In this document: in pieces, positions 9,333 through 17,346 of the stretch
Position numbering within the stretch: the first letter of the stretch is position 1
Layout: every line of letters starts with the position of its first letter
Assembly (NCBI RefSeq): GCF_002884445.1
Contig: NZ_KZ614144.1
Coordinates: 5,961,920 to 6,025,919 of the forward strand
Length of the DNA: 64,000 nucleotides
Direction: 5' to 3'
Source of the DNA: Paenibacillus castaneae
Lineage (GTDB): Bacteria > Bacillota > Bacilli > Paenibacillales > Paenibacillaceae
Notes under the pieces: generated by a model
Told to the model about the DNA's origin: nothing
Database searches by the model: none
Seen by the model: only the letters and a program-made list of their open reading frames with translations
Program-made: the position numbers and the translations under genes

Positions 9333-9701
9333 CTAAGATTGTCGTTTATTATGAATATATGCTGCTACCAGAAGTAGAAACGGCATTACCATACAGCCTG
9401 CTAACGCGGCCGGCATGCTGAAATCTTCTGGAAAACGATAGGCAATCATGGCGACCAGCAACACGGTTGCGATGCGGCTTCCAAGACCAAGGCCCCTCTT
9501 ACGCGGTCCGACCCCTGCTGCTCCTAGGGTAACCATTTCCACTCTGCGTCTCAGTAAAAACGCATTCATAGAACTTGCCGCCAATCCCATAAGAAGGCCA
9601 AGAGACACAGTACGCCATTCTGGAAGCAACGCCCATAGGATTAGGCATACCGCCATCATATAAAAAAGCGCACGTACCGCCGTCTTCATTATTTTATCCA
9701 T
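9333..9701 (-). CDS. atpI: ATP synthase subunit I
   Basis: Small membrane protein of the ATP synthase subunit I family, thought to help assemble the c-ring. The start is the ATG at 9701 with GGAGG upstream (122 aa). The longer open frame runs back over the preceding gene and is not needed. There are four hydrophobic segments, including LFYMMAVCLILWALLP and VSLGLLMGLAASSMNAFLL. It overlaps the upstream AtpZ-like gene by eight bases, so the two are probably coupled. Confidence 0.85.
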   Translation of the reverse strand: MDKIMKTAVRALFYMMAVCLILWALLPEWRTVSLGLLMGLAASSMNAFLLRRRVEMVTLGAAGVGPRKRGLGLGSRIATVLLVAMIAYRFPEDFSMPAALAGCMVMPFLLLVAAYIHNKRQS

Positions 9702-9927
9702 CGGTTTCCTCCATAACCTTCTTAACAAGCAGAATGGCTGAGAGTAGACCGACAGCCAGACCGACCAGTATGCCACCGAGCGCCCAACCCTTCTCGTTGC
9801 CGTAACGGCTTCCAAGATAGGATCCTGCCCAATAGCCTAAAAAGATACAAACAGCGACTTGCACTCCGAGTGCGCCGACGAGTCCCGCGGCAAACAACGG
9901 ATTGTCTCTTCTGTCCTTTTTATTCAT
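9694..9927 (-). CDS. AtpZ/AtpI-family small membrane protein
   Basis: First gene of the atp operon, 77 aa, two hydrophobic helices (FAAGLVGALGVQVAVCIFLGYWAG and GWALGGILVGLAVGLLSAILLV) separated by a short charged loop. This layout and the position before atpI match the AtpZ/AtpI family, proposed to aid magnesium supply or Fo assembly. It overlaps atpI and lies just downstream of a clear promoter. Confidence 0.8.
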   Translation of the reverse strand: MNKKDRRDNPLFAAGLVGALGVQVAVCIFLGYWAGSYLGSRYGNEKGWALGGILVGLAVGLLSAILLVKKVMEETDG

Positions 9928-9954
9928 GGCTCATACCCCTGTCAATCCTCATTT

Positions 9955-9984
9955 ATTTTATCCAAGCGGCGCTACGTTTGTCAA
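9955..9984 (-). promoter_or_regulatory. Sigma-A promoter of the atp operon
   Basis: On the minus strand TTGACA (9984..9979), an 18-base spacer and TAAAAT (9960..9955), 27 bases before the first ATG of the operon. This is a perfect -35 hexamer with a five-of-six -10. Confidence 0.8.
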
Positions 9985-10117
9985 TTGAAATAACGACAAA
10001 TTTTCGGTGAACAGATCGTGCAAAACCCTTGATATATAAGGTATTGCACGCTGAGAAAACCGTACAGTACTACTGTATGCTGTACATTCACCTAGCAAGC
10101 TATTGAATACACCCAAA

Positions 10118-11266
10118 CTATGAACTTTGTGTGAACGAATCAGGCCGCTGCTTCAGTCTTCCAAAATGATGCAAAATTGCATCCACGATGCGCTCTGAAG
10201 CACGTCCATCCCCATAAGGATTTGCAGACTGGCTCATCCGCTCGTACAGCTTCGAGTCAACCAGCAGCGCATGGGCGCGGCTGTAAACCTGCTCCTCATC
10301 CGTACCGACAAGCTCAAGAGTCCCAGCTTCAATTCCTTCTGGCCGTTCGGTCGTATCGCGCAGCACCAATGTCGGCACTCCAAACGAAGGAGCCTCCTCC
10401 TGCAATCCGCCTGAATCCGTCATGATCATATAGGCATGCGGATAAAAATTATGGAATTCAAATACATCAAGCGGCTCAATCAAACGAATGCGCGGATGGT
10501 CGCCAAGAATCTCATTAGCCGGCTCTCTAACCGCAGGATTCGGATGGACAGCATACACGATGGCAACGTCCTCATGCTCATCAGCAATCCGTTTGACGGC
10601 ACGGAAAATGTTGCGATGCGGCTCGCCGAGCGCTTCGCGGCGATGCGCGGTCATCAAGATCATCCGTTTGCCTTTCGCCCAGTCAAGCACGGGATGCGAG
10701 AATGATTCATCTACCGTATATTGGAATACATCAGTAGCGGTATTGCCAGTCACATAAATGGCAGCATCCGGCTTGTTCTCTTTGCGCAAATTATTCGCCG
10801 ACCATTCCGTCGGTGCGAAATGCACATCTGAGAGCACGCCGGCAAGCTGCCGATTCATTTCTTCGGGGTAAGGAGATAGCTTATTCCACGTACGCAGACC
10901 AGCCTCAACATGACCCACTTGTATTTGCTTTAAAAATGATGCATAGCTGGCAAGAAAAGTCGTCTGCGTATCGCCATGCACAAGTACGATATCCGGCTTG
11001 GCTTGAGTAAGCACCGGATCAAGACCTTCCAACACACGAACAGTCGTTTCCGTCAAAGTCTGGCGATCCTTCATGACGTTCAAATCATAATTAGGATGGA
11101 TCTCAAAGAAATCCAGCACTTGGTCCAGCATCTGGCGATGCTGAGCCGTGACGCAGACAATAGATTCAATTTCCGTTTCACGCTTTTGCAATTCTAATAC
11201 AAGAGGGGCCATTTTAACTGCTTCCGGTCGTGTTCCGAAAATAGTCATTACTTTCAGTTTAGACAA
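10118..11266 (-). CDS. wecB: UDP-N-acetylglucosamine 2-epimerase (non-hydrolysing)
   Basis: Interconverts UDP-GlcNAc and UDP-ManNAc, the precursor of teichoic-acid linkage units and other wall glycans (called mnaA in Bacillus). The 382 residues fit the family. Seen: TIFGTRPEAVKMAPLV at the N-terminus, the catalytic-site stretches VHGDTQTTF and GHVEAGLRT, and TDSGGLQEEAPSFGVPTLVLR. The start is TTG at 11266, seven bases after AGGAGTGG. An ATG seven codons in is a weaker option. It lies between upp and the atp operon. Only a weak hairpin follows the stop. Confidence 0.93.
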   Translation of the reverse strand: MSKLKVMTIFGTRPEAVKMAPLVLELQKRETEIESIVCVTAQHRQMLDQVLDFFEIHPNYDLNVMKDRQTLTETTVRVLEGLDPVLTQAKPDIVLVHGDTQTTFLASYASFLKQIQVGHVEAGLRTWNKLSPYPEEMNRQLAGVLSDVHFAPTEWSANNLRKENKPDAAIYVTGNTATDVFQYTVDESFSHPVLDWAKGKRMILMTAHRREALGEPHRNIFRAVKRIADEHEDVAIVYAVHPNPAVREPANEILGDHPRIRLIEPLDVFEFHNFYPHAYMIMTDSGGLQEEAPSFGVPTLVLRDTTERPEGIEAGTLELVGTDEEQVYSRAHALLVDSKLYERMSQSANPYGDGRASERIVDAILHHFGRLKQRPDSFTQSS

Positions 11267-11303
11267 AACATTCCACTCCTATTATAAATTCGCGCCGATG
11301 GCA

Positions 11304-11933
11304 CTAATTTGTTCCAAACATGCGGTCACCGGCATCACCAAGGCCTGGTACGATATAGCCCTTCTCATTCAAACGCTCGTCCAGTGCAGCAATATAAATA
11401 TCAACATCCGGATGCGCTTCCTGTACGGCTTTCACACCTTCAGGAGCAGCGATGAGGCACATCAGTTTAATATGGTCGCATTTGTGGTTTTTGAGCGAAT
11501 TGATTGCTGCAATTGCAGAGCCGCCTGTTGCCAGCATCGGATCGATAACAATAAGCATTCGATTCGGAGCGTCTGTCGGCAGATTAATATAATATTCCTT
11601 CGGCTGCAATGTTTCATGATCGCGCGCAAGCCCGATATGGCCGACTTTGGCCGATGGGATCAGCTTCAATATGCCATCTACCATCCCAAGCCCGGCACGC
11701 AATATAGGAACCAAGCCCAGCATTCTTCCCGATACAACCTTCGAATCGGTCAGTGCTACCGGCGTTTGCACCTTAATCGTATCAAGCGGTATTTCTCTTG
11801 TAATCTCGTAAGACATTAATGTTGCTACTTCATCAACCAATTCCCGAAAATCTTTAGTATTCGTCTCTTTATCCCGAATAAAAGTCAGCTTATGCTGTAT
11901 TAACGGATGGTCGCAAATGATTAGTTTGCTCAT
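11304..11933 (-). CDS. upp: Uracil phosphoribosyltransferase
   Basis: Salvage enzyme that makes UMP from uracil and PRPP. It has the full family length of 209 aa. The PRPP-binding loop is in VIDPMLATGGSAIAAI, and the uracil-binding C-terminus reads GYIVPGLGDAGDRMFGT. A strong GGGAGG site precedes the ATG, and an extended -10 promoter lies about 50 bases upstream. Its neighbours are wecB and, further downstream, the atp operon, the usual Bacillales order. Confidence 0.97.
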   Translation of the reverse strand: MSKLIICDHPLIQHKLTFIRDKETNTKDFRELVDEVATLMSYEITREIPLDTIKVQTPVALTDSKVVSGRMLGLVPILRAGLGMVDGILKLIPSAKVGHIGLARDHETLQPKEYYINLPTDAPNRMLIVIDPMLATGGSAIAAINSLKNHKCDHIKLMCLIAAPEGVKAVQEAHPDVDIYIAALDERLNEKGYIVPGLGDAGDRMFGTN

Positions 11934-11984
11934 GGAGCGTTATTCCTCCCGTTTGTTGTTGTTGGCCCTAACACAATCCCGTAT

Positions 11985-11993
11985 ATTATAGCA
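11985..11993 (-). promoter_or_regulatory. Extended -10 promoter of upp
   Basis: TGCTATAAT on the minus strand, a TG-extended perfect -10 without a good -35, 52 bases before the upp ATG. The same nonamer precedes ywlC and prfA in this window. Confidence 0.6.
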
Positions 11994-12190
11994 TTGTAAA
12001 CTAGTCGTTGCATCTGAAGTTTTATGTAAAAGCCAGGGAGGACATATTTATCGCAAAATTTGGCACATTAAATGGATTTATAGGCTGTAACCTACCAATA
12101 AATTAGACTTGAAACTGTAAATTACATAATTTTACGGACAGAAACTCTTATATGTCGCATTTCCAACTATTTTGTTGTAACCATCACCTA

Positions 12191-13252
12191 TTAGCTGCTG
12201 CAGCCGCCGCCACAGGAGGAGCCGCCGCTGTCACCGCCTCCGCTGCCGCAGGAGGAACCGTCTGATGAGCCGCCCCCATCATCACCGTTGGAGTCATGCC
12301 TGCTGTTGTCGGAGGAACTGGCACACCCGTAAGAGGTTCCCCCGCTGCCGTAAGCTTTCCGCTCAGCTTCCGTTTGAGCTAGATCCATTTGCCGGGCGAA
12401 CTCATTCGGATTGGAAATGGAATGAAAGATGAGCAGTCCCGAAAGCATGCCTGTCGCCCCCATAACAGGATCGTATCCATAAGTTCGTTCAGACGGAGCA
12501 TCGCCTCTTTCAGACCATGAGCCGCTGTTTCTCGCTGCAGTGAGCTGCGATTTAGCCCGTTCGATTAAATAATCTGCTGTAACACTAAAATCATTGTTGA
12601 AAGCTGCGGCTTTCTTATTAAACCATTGCATTCGAAGCGAAGCCTCACTTAATTGCGCAAGCTCAGTCAGCTTCTGCTCTGACATTTGCGTACGGAAGAA
12701 AGCCCCCCATACTCTCCCACTCGCCGGCGTTCCTGTGAATAGCTCGCCATATACCCAATCAAACCATGCCCTCTCATCAGGAAGTGGCTGTTCGCCAGCT
12801 GCATGCGGCGCGTGATGAATCATTTCACCGCAAAAGCGTGAGCAAAATTGCTCATATTCTCTTGTAAACATGAGCATCTCATGCCATACTGCATCCACCT
12901 GCCCGCTATACATCGGAACACTTCGCAAAATTCCGCACATCAAGAAATAACGTTTAAGCTCGAACCATGTCCAATTCCATTCTTTATCTGTCATTTTGGG
13001 GTATTCTTTCATTACCCGGTCCTTCACACGGCTCTCGAAGTCAAGACCTAAAGCAGATTCCAGCCTCTCAGCTGCTGATCTAGCGGGATGCCCATAAGGT
13101 ACGCCAAGCGCAGGAGGGATTTCAGTATTCGGCCATGGCGCAAAGGCATTCGCTCGGCCAACGCGGCCTCTTCTTCCATCGCCAGGCTTCTTATTCACCA
13201 CTACAAATACTACGATTGCCGAAATGATAAGTACGATTACCGTTTCAATCAT
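12191..13252 (-). CDS. Membrane-anchored GRDP/DUF1399-like protein with Ser/Gly/Cys tail
   Basis: Function unknown, 353 aa. An N-terminal helix (IVLIISAIVVFVVV) should anchor it in the membrane. The middle contains VDAVWHEMLMFTREYEQFC followed by GEMIHHAPH. This is reminiscent of the W-H, FT-Y-FC and IHH pattern of glycine-rich domain-containing proteins (DUF1399). The last 60 or so residues are almost only Ser, Gly, Asp and Cys, ending GGSSCGGGCSS. The ATG has AGGAGG upstream. No operon partners are visible. The family link comes from motif memory and is tentative. The open frame and anchor are clear. Confidence 0.7.
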   Translation of the reverse strand: MIETVIVLIISAIVVFVVVNKKPGDGRRGRVGRANAFAPWPNTEIPPALGVPYGHPARSAAERLESALGLDFESRVKDRVMKEYPKMTDKEWNWTWFELKRYFLMCGILRSVPMYSGQVDAVWHEMLMFTREYEQFCSRFCGEMIHHAPHAAGEQPLPDERAWFDWVYGELFTGTPASGRVWGAFFRTQMSEQKLTELAQLSEASLRMQWFNKKAAAFNNDFSVTADYLIERAKSQLTAARNSGSWSERGDAPSERTYGYDPVMGATGMLSGLLIFHSISNPNEFARQMDLAQTEAERKAYGSGGTSYGCASSSDNSRHDSNGDDGGGSSDGSSCGSGGGDSGGSSCGGGCSS

Positions 13253-13332
13253 GTAAACCTCCTAAGCATGTTCGTCTTCCCCATATATTAACACATCCTT
13301 TCTATATTGGAATTGTAATTAGCCTTATAGCA

Positions 13333-13375
13333 AATAAGGCCGTACCGCAGCTTTCGCTGGCGTTACGGCCTTATT
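13333..13375 (-). terminator. Terminator of the opp operon
   Basis: AATAAGGCCGTA/TACGGCCTTATT forms a perfect 12-bp stem 12 bases past the oppF stop. The tail is only moderately T-rich on either strand. Confidence 0.7.
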
Positions 13376-13386
13376 CTTATATCAAA

Positions 13387-14349
13387 TTATACGGACGCAT
13401 AATGACAAGCGGCAAAATGTCCTTTTCTCACTTCCAGCAGCGCTGGCTCGTCCACTTTGCATTTGTTTGTTGCAATAGGACAGCGAGTATGGAATTGGCA
13501 GCCGGATGGCGGGTTAATCGGACTTGGCAGGTCGCCAGTCAGCACAATGCGCTCACGCGTCTCCTCTACCTCAGGATCCGGTATAGGAATAGCTGACAGC
13601 AGCGCACGCGTATATGGATGCGCTGGGCTTGCATACAGTTCGCTGCTTTCTGCAAGCTCTACGATTTTTCCGAGATACATAACGGCCACACGGTCGCTTA
13701 TATGCTTGACCATTGATAAATCATGAGCAATAAACAAATAAGTCAGGCCCATTTTGTTCTGCAAATCTTTCATTAAGTTTACGACTTGCGCTTGGATCGA
13801 TACGTCAAGCGCCGAGATGGGCTCATCCGCAATAATAAAGCGCGGATCAACTGCAAGTGCGCGTGCAATACCAATCCGCTGCCGTTGTCCTCCAGAAAAT
13901 TCATGCGGGTAACGCGTTGCATGATCGGGATTAAGTCCGACAACATCAAGCAAATGCTCCACGCGATGCTTACGTTCCTTCTTGCTGCTTACCAGCTTAT
14001 GAATATCAAGCGCTTCTCCGATAATATCCATAACGGTCATACGCGGGTTCAATGAAGCATAAGGATCCTGGAAGATCATTTGCATATCGCGCCGCAATTC
14101 TTTCAACTTCGGTCCCTTTAAGCTATAAATGTCTCGGCCGTCGAAATTGACTCCTCCGCTTGTCGGCTCATATAACCGCATAATCGTACGACCAGCTGTT
14201 GATTTGCCGCAGCCGGACTCGCCAACCACGCCAACCGTTTCGCCTTTTTGAATCGAGAAGCTTATATCATTAACCGCTTTGAGGATTTCTCCTCCACCCA
14301 AATCAAAAAGCTTGCGCAAATTTTTAATTTCAACTAAAGGCTGACTCAT
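13387..14349 (-). CDS. oppF: Oligopeptide ABC transporter ATP-binding protein
   Basis: Second ATPase of a peptide importer, 320 aa. It has Walker A GESGCGKST, signature SGGQRQRIGIARALA, Walker B FIIADEP and the switch His in LFIAHDLS. The C-terminal oligopeptide-transporter extension has the CQFHTRCPIA pattern and clustered Cys residues. Its start overlaps the oppD stop by four bases. It is the last gene of the five-gene operon. It could be named dppF or appF as well, since substrate range cannot be read from sequence. Confidence 0.92.
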   Translation of the reverse strand: MSQPLVEIKNLRKLFDLGGGEILKAVNDISFSIQKGETVGVVGESGCGKSTAGRTIMRLYEPTSGGVNFDGRDIYSLKGPKLKELRRDMQMIFQDPYASLNPRMTVMDIIGEALDIHKLVSSKKERKHRVEHLLDVVGLNPDHATRYPHEFSGGQRQRIGIARALAVDPRFIIADEPISALDVSIQAQVVNLMKDLQNKMGLTYLFIAHDLSMVKHISDRVAVMYLGKIVELAESSELYASPAHPYTRALLSAIPIPDPEVEETRERIVLTGDLPSPINPPSGCQFHTRCPIATNKCKVDEPALLEVRKGHFAACHYASV

Positions 14350-15344
14350 ACTGACACCTCCCGGTTAGCATACGGATGAGCTAGCCAGCATGCGGAAGCA
14401 TGTGATTCGTTACCGTCCACCGGAAGAAGCTCAGGGTCGTTGTCCACGCATACACGCATCGCCTCATCACAACGCGCACAAAAGCTGCATCCTGTCGGCG
14501 GTTTAATCAAATCTGGCGGCATGCCGTAAATCGGCACAAGCGGCTCGTCCTTCTTCTGATCCAGACGCGGTAAAGAGCGAAGCAATCCTCTTGTATAAGG
14601 ATGCTTTGGATTTTTGAAAATTTCCCATTTCGTACCGGTTTCAACCACTTTACCTGCATACATAACGATAACTCGGTCGCACATATCTGCTACTACACCT
14701 AAATCATGCGTAATAAGAATGATAGAAGTGCCTAGTTTTTTTTGTAAATCCTTCATTACACGCATAATTTGCGCTTGAATCGTCACATCTAGTGCTGTGG
14801 TCGGTTCATCCGCAATTAAGAGCGATGGGTTGCAGGCAAGCGCAATAGCGATCATCGCACGCTGGCGCATTCCGCCTGAGAACTGATGCGGATATTGATC
14901 GACTCGCGCGGAAGCGTTCGGAATCCCAACAAGATCAAGCATTTCGACGGCACGAGCACGCGCCTTTGAACTGCTAATTCCTTGGTGCTTAATCAGTCCT
15001 TCTGTAATTTGACGGCCAATCGTAAGCGTTGGATTGAGTGATGTCATAGGATCCTGGAAGATCATCCCCATTTCCTTGCCGCGGATATCTTCCATCTGAC
15101 TATTGGACAATTTCAATATTTCTTTATCTTTAAAAAGAATGGATCCGCTAGTTTCCGCTGGAGGTGATGGAATCAAACGCATGAGCGATTGAGCCGTTAC
15201 GCTCTTACCGCATCCGGATTCCCCAACAATAGCTACAGCTTCCCCTTTGTTAACGTGAAAATTAACGCCGCGGACCGCTTTTACGATACCGCCGCGAACT
15301 TTGAAATTGACACGAAGATTTTTTACTTCAAGTAATTTCTCCAT
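14346..15344 (-). CDS. oppD: Oligopeptide ABC transporter ATP-binding protein
   Basis: First ATPase of the importer, 332 aa. It has Walker A GESGCGKSVT, signature FSGGMRQRAMIAIALA, Walker B LLIADEPTTALD and the switch His in ILITHDLG. The C-terminal extension CSFCARCDEAMRVC is the cysteine-rich region of OppD/DppD proteins. An AGGAGG site lies eight bases upstream. It sits 13 bases after oppC and overlaps oppF, so dimer partners are co-translated. Confidence 0.93.
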   Translation of the reverse strand: MEKLLEVKNLRVNFKVRGGIVKAVRGVNFHVNKGEAVAIVGESGCGKSVTAQSLMRLIPSPPAETSGSILFKDKEILKLSNSQMEDIRGKEMGMIFQDPMTSLNPTLTIGRQITEGLIKHQGISSSKARARAVEMLDLVGIPNASARVDQYPHQFSGGMRQRAMIAIALACNPSLLIADEPTTALDVTIQAQIMRVMKDLQKKLGTSIILITHDLGVVADMCDRVIVMYAGKVVETGTKWEIFKNPKHPYTRGLLRSLPRLDQKKDEPLVPIYGMPPDLIKPPTGCSFCARCDEAMRVCVDNDPELLPVDGNESHASACWLAHPYANREVSV

Positions 15345-15357
15345 CCTTGTGCACCTC

Positions 15358-16281
15358 CTACTTCTTCATCTTCGGATCAAGCGCATCTCTTAGACCATCG
15401 CCAAAAATATTAAAGCAAAGCATTGTAATGCTGATAACTGCCGCAGGGAAAATCATTCTCCACGGATACAGTGTCCATGCCTTAATCGCGTCATTGATCA
15501 TCGTACCCAAAGACGCAGCCGGCGATTGTACGCCAAGGCCCAAGAAGCTTAGGAAAGCTTCTGCAAAGATTGCGCTTGGAACAGTTAGCGTCAGGGTAAC
15601 GATAATCGGCCCCATAGCGTTCGGAATAAGATGTCTGAACAAAATACGAGCTGTATTGGCACCCAATGCTTGGGCAGCCATCACATACTCTTGGTTTTTT
15701 AGCTGTATAATTTGGCCTCGTACAATCCACGCCATACTGATCCAGCCCGTTATACTAAGGGCAAGAACAATCGTGAACATACTCGGACTCATAATGACGA
15801 TGAGAAGAATAATAATCAACATACTCGGAATGGAGTACAGGATCTCGCAGAATCGGTTTAGTATTTCATCTACGCGACCACCGAAGTATCCCATAATTCC
15901 ACCGATAATAACACCAAGAGCCAAGTCGGCAAGAGCAGCGTATAAGCCTACCTGAAGAGAGATGCCAGCGCCCATCCAAGTACGGGAAAAGAGATCTCTC
16001 CCCAGATCATCCGTACCAAACCAATAGGTTCCGGATGGGCTTAGATTTTTCTCCTTCAAGTGATTCGTCTGAAAATCCTGGCCGGATATATGTGGGCCAA
16101 TAATCGCCATAAGCGAGACCAGCAGCAGAATGATCAAACTAAGCATCGCTATTTTGTTGGAACTCAGGCGCTGCCAAGCATCCTTCCATGCGGAGATGCT
16201 TTCACGAACAACTGGTTCTGAACTTTTCTTATCATTTCCAAGCTTGGTAAATTGATCGGGTGTGAAAGATTGGTCCTTCAT
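15358..16281 (-). CDS. oppC: Oligopeptide ABC transporter permease
   Basis: Inner-membrane permease, 307 aa. One membrane segment near the N-terminus (IAMLSLIILLLVSLMAIIGP) precedes the five-helix permease domain with the EAA loop (YVMAAQALGANTARILFRHLIPNA). The long N-terminal cytoplasmic tail and the LGTDDLGRDLFSR-type stretch (FGTDDLGRDLFSRTW) are typical of OppC/DppC. It overlaps oppB by four bases. Confidence 0.93.
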   Translation of the reverse strand: MKDQSFTPDQFTKLGNDKKSSEPVVRESISAWKDAWQRLSSNKIAMLSLIILLLVSLMAIIGPHISGQDFQTNHLKEKNLSPSGTYWFGTDDLGRDLFSRTWMGAGISLQVGLYAALADLALGVIIGGIMGYFGGRVDEILNRFCEILYSIPSMLIIILLIVIMSPSMFTIVLALSITGWISMAWIVRGQIIQLKNQEYVMAAQALGANTARILFRHLIPNAMGPIIVTLTLTVPSAIFAEAFLSFLGLGVQSPAASLGTMINDAIKAWTLYPWRMIFPAAVISITMLCFNIFGDGLRDALDPKMKK

Positions 16282-17213
16282 CCTTTTCCACCCCCTCTTG
16301 TCAGCTTAATACGCGGATCAACAAAGCCATAGGCAACGTCAGTCACGAACCGCGCAGCCATTAGAATAATGCCATAAAATAAAGTAAGCCCCATTATGAG
16401 CGTATAGTCACGGTTAGTAATACTTTGGACAAAATATTTACCGATTCCACCGATACCGAAAATTTGCTCGACCACAACAGATCCCGTAATAATATTTGCA
16501 GTCATCGGTCCAATATAAGTGACAACAGGCAGAATAGCATTGCGTAATGCATGACGTACCAGTATAATACGGCCGCTCAAACCTTTTGCGCGAGCGGTCT
16601 TAATATAATCTGCTGATAACACTTCCAGCATCGTTGAACGTGTTAGACGCGCAATAAATGCCGCCGGAAGGAACGAAAGCGCAAGCACAGGCATAATAAA
16701 GTCAGTCGGGTCATTAAGACCGGAAACATTAAGCCATTGCAGCTTGCTGCCTAGAACATACTGCAAAATAGAAGCTGCAAGGAAATTCGGAATAGATACT
16801 CCAAGCACCGCAATGATAATCGTTACGCTATCAAGCCATTTGCGATGATTAAGAGCAGCAATGATGCCCAGGATAAGTCCTGCGGCTAATGAAACAATGA
16901 CGGCAAAAAGCCCGATTTGAGCAGAATAAATAAAACTGTCCTTGATGATTCGACCGACTGACATATATTGCTGCTTCATCGACATACCTAAATCGCCATG
17001 CAGCAAATTGTTTAAATACATCAGATACTGCTTCCACACAGGTTGATCAAGTCCGTACATTGCGAAAAGGTGTTCCTTAATCTTCTCGGGAATCGCCTTC
17101 TCCTTTAAGAAGGGGTCACCAGGAATGATTTTCATAAGAAAGAAGGTGGCCGAAGCAAGTACAAACAATGAAACAAACATAGACAAAAACTTTTTTAGAA
17201 TGTATTTTACCAA
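16278..17213 (-). CDS. oppB: Oligopeptide ABC transporter permease
   Basis: Permease partner of OppC. The longest frame starts at 17315, but the AAGGAGG site lies inside it. The supported start is TTG at 17213, eleven bases after that site, giving VKYILKKFLSMFVSLFVLA after the initiator and 311 aa, the normal OppB length. The EAA loop YIKTARAKGLSGRIILVRHALRNAILP and six hydrophobic segments are visible. Confidence 0.9.
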   Translation of the reverse strand: MVKYILKKFLSMFVSLFVLASATFFLMKIIPGDPFLKEKAIPEKIKEHLFAMYGLDQPVWKQYLMYLNNLLHGDLGMSMKQQYMSVGRIIKDSFIYSAQIGLFAVIVSLAAGLILGIIAALNHRKWLDSVTIIIAVLGVSIPNFLAASILQYVLGSKLQWLNVSGLNDPTDFIMPVLALSFLPAAFIARLTRSTMLEVLSADYIKTARAKGLSGRIILVRHALRNAILPVVTYIGPMTANIITGSVVVEQIFGIGGIGKYFVQSITNRDYTLIMGLTLFYGIILMAARFVTDVAYGFVDPRIKLTRGGGKG

Positions 17214-17346
17214 CGCAATGGACACCTCCTTACAAATTATAAAAACGAAAAAATGCTGTACAGTTAAAGTCTGAATCCTTTCATTAAGAAAGGGATACAT
17301 GCGGACACCCCGCATATATCCCTAGCTTCAGGTACTTGAAGGATGA

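Noticed and set aside
10060..10090. Hairpin GTACAG/CTGTAC after wecB as a terminator
   Set aside because: The stem is short, AT-rich and followed only by GGTTTTC, so it was not listed as a feature.
16278..17315. Longer oppB frame starting at 17315
   Set aside because: The ribosome binding site AAGGAGG lies inside this extension, and the added 34 residues are not a signal or membrane segment of the OppB type.
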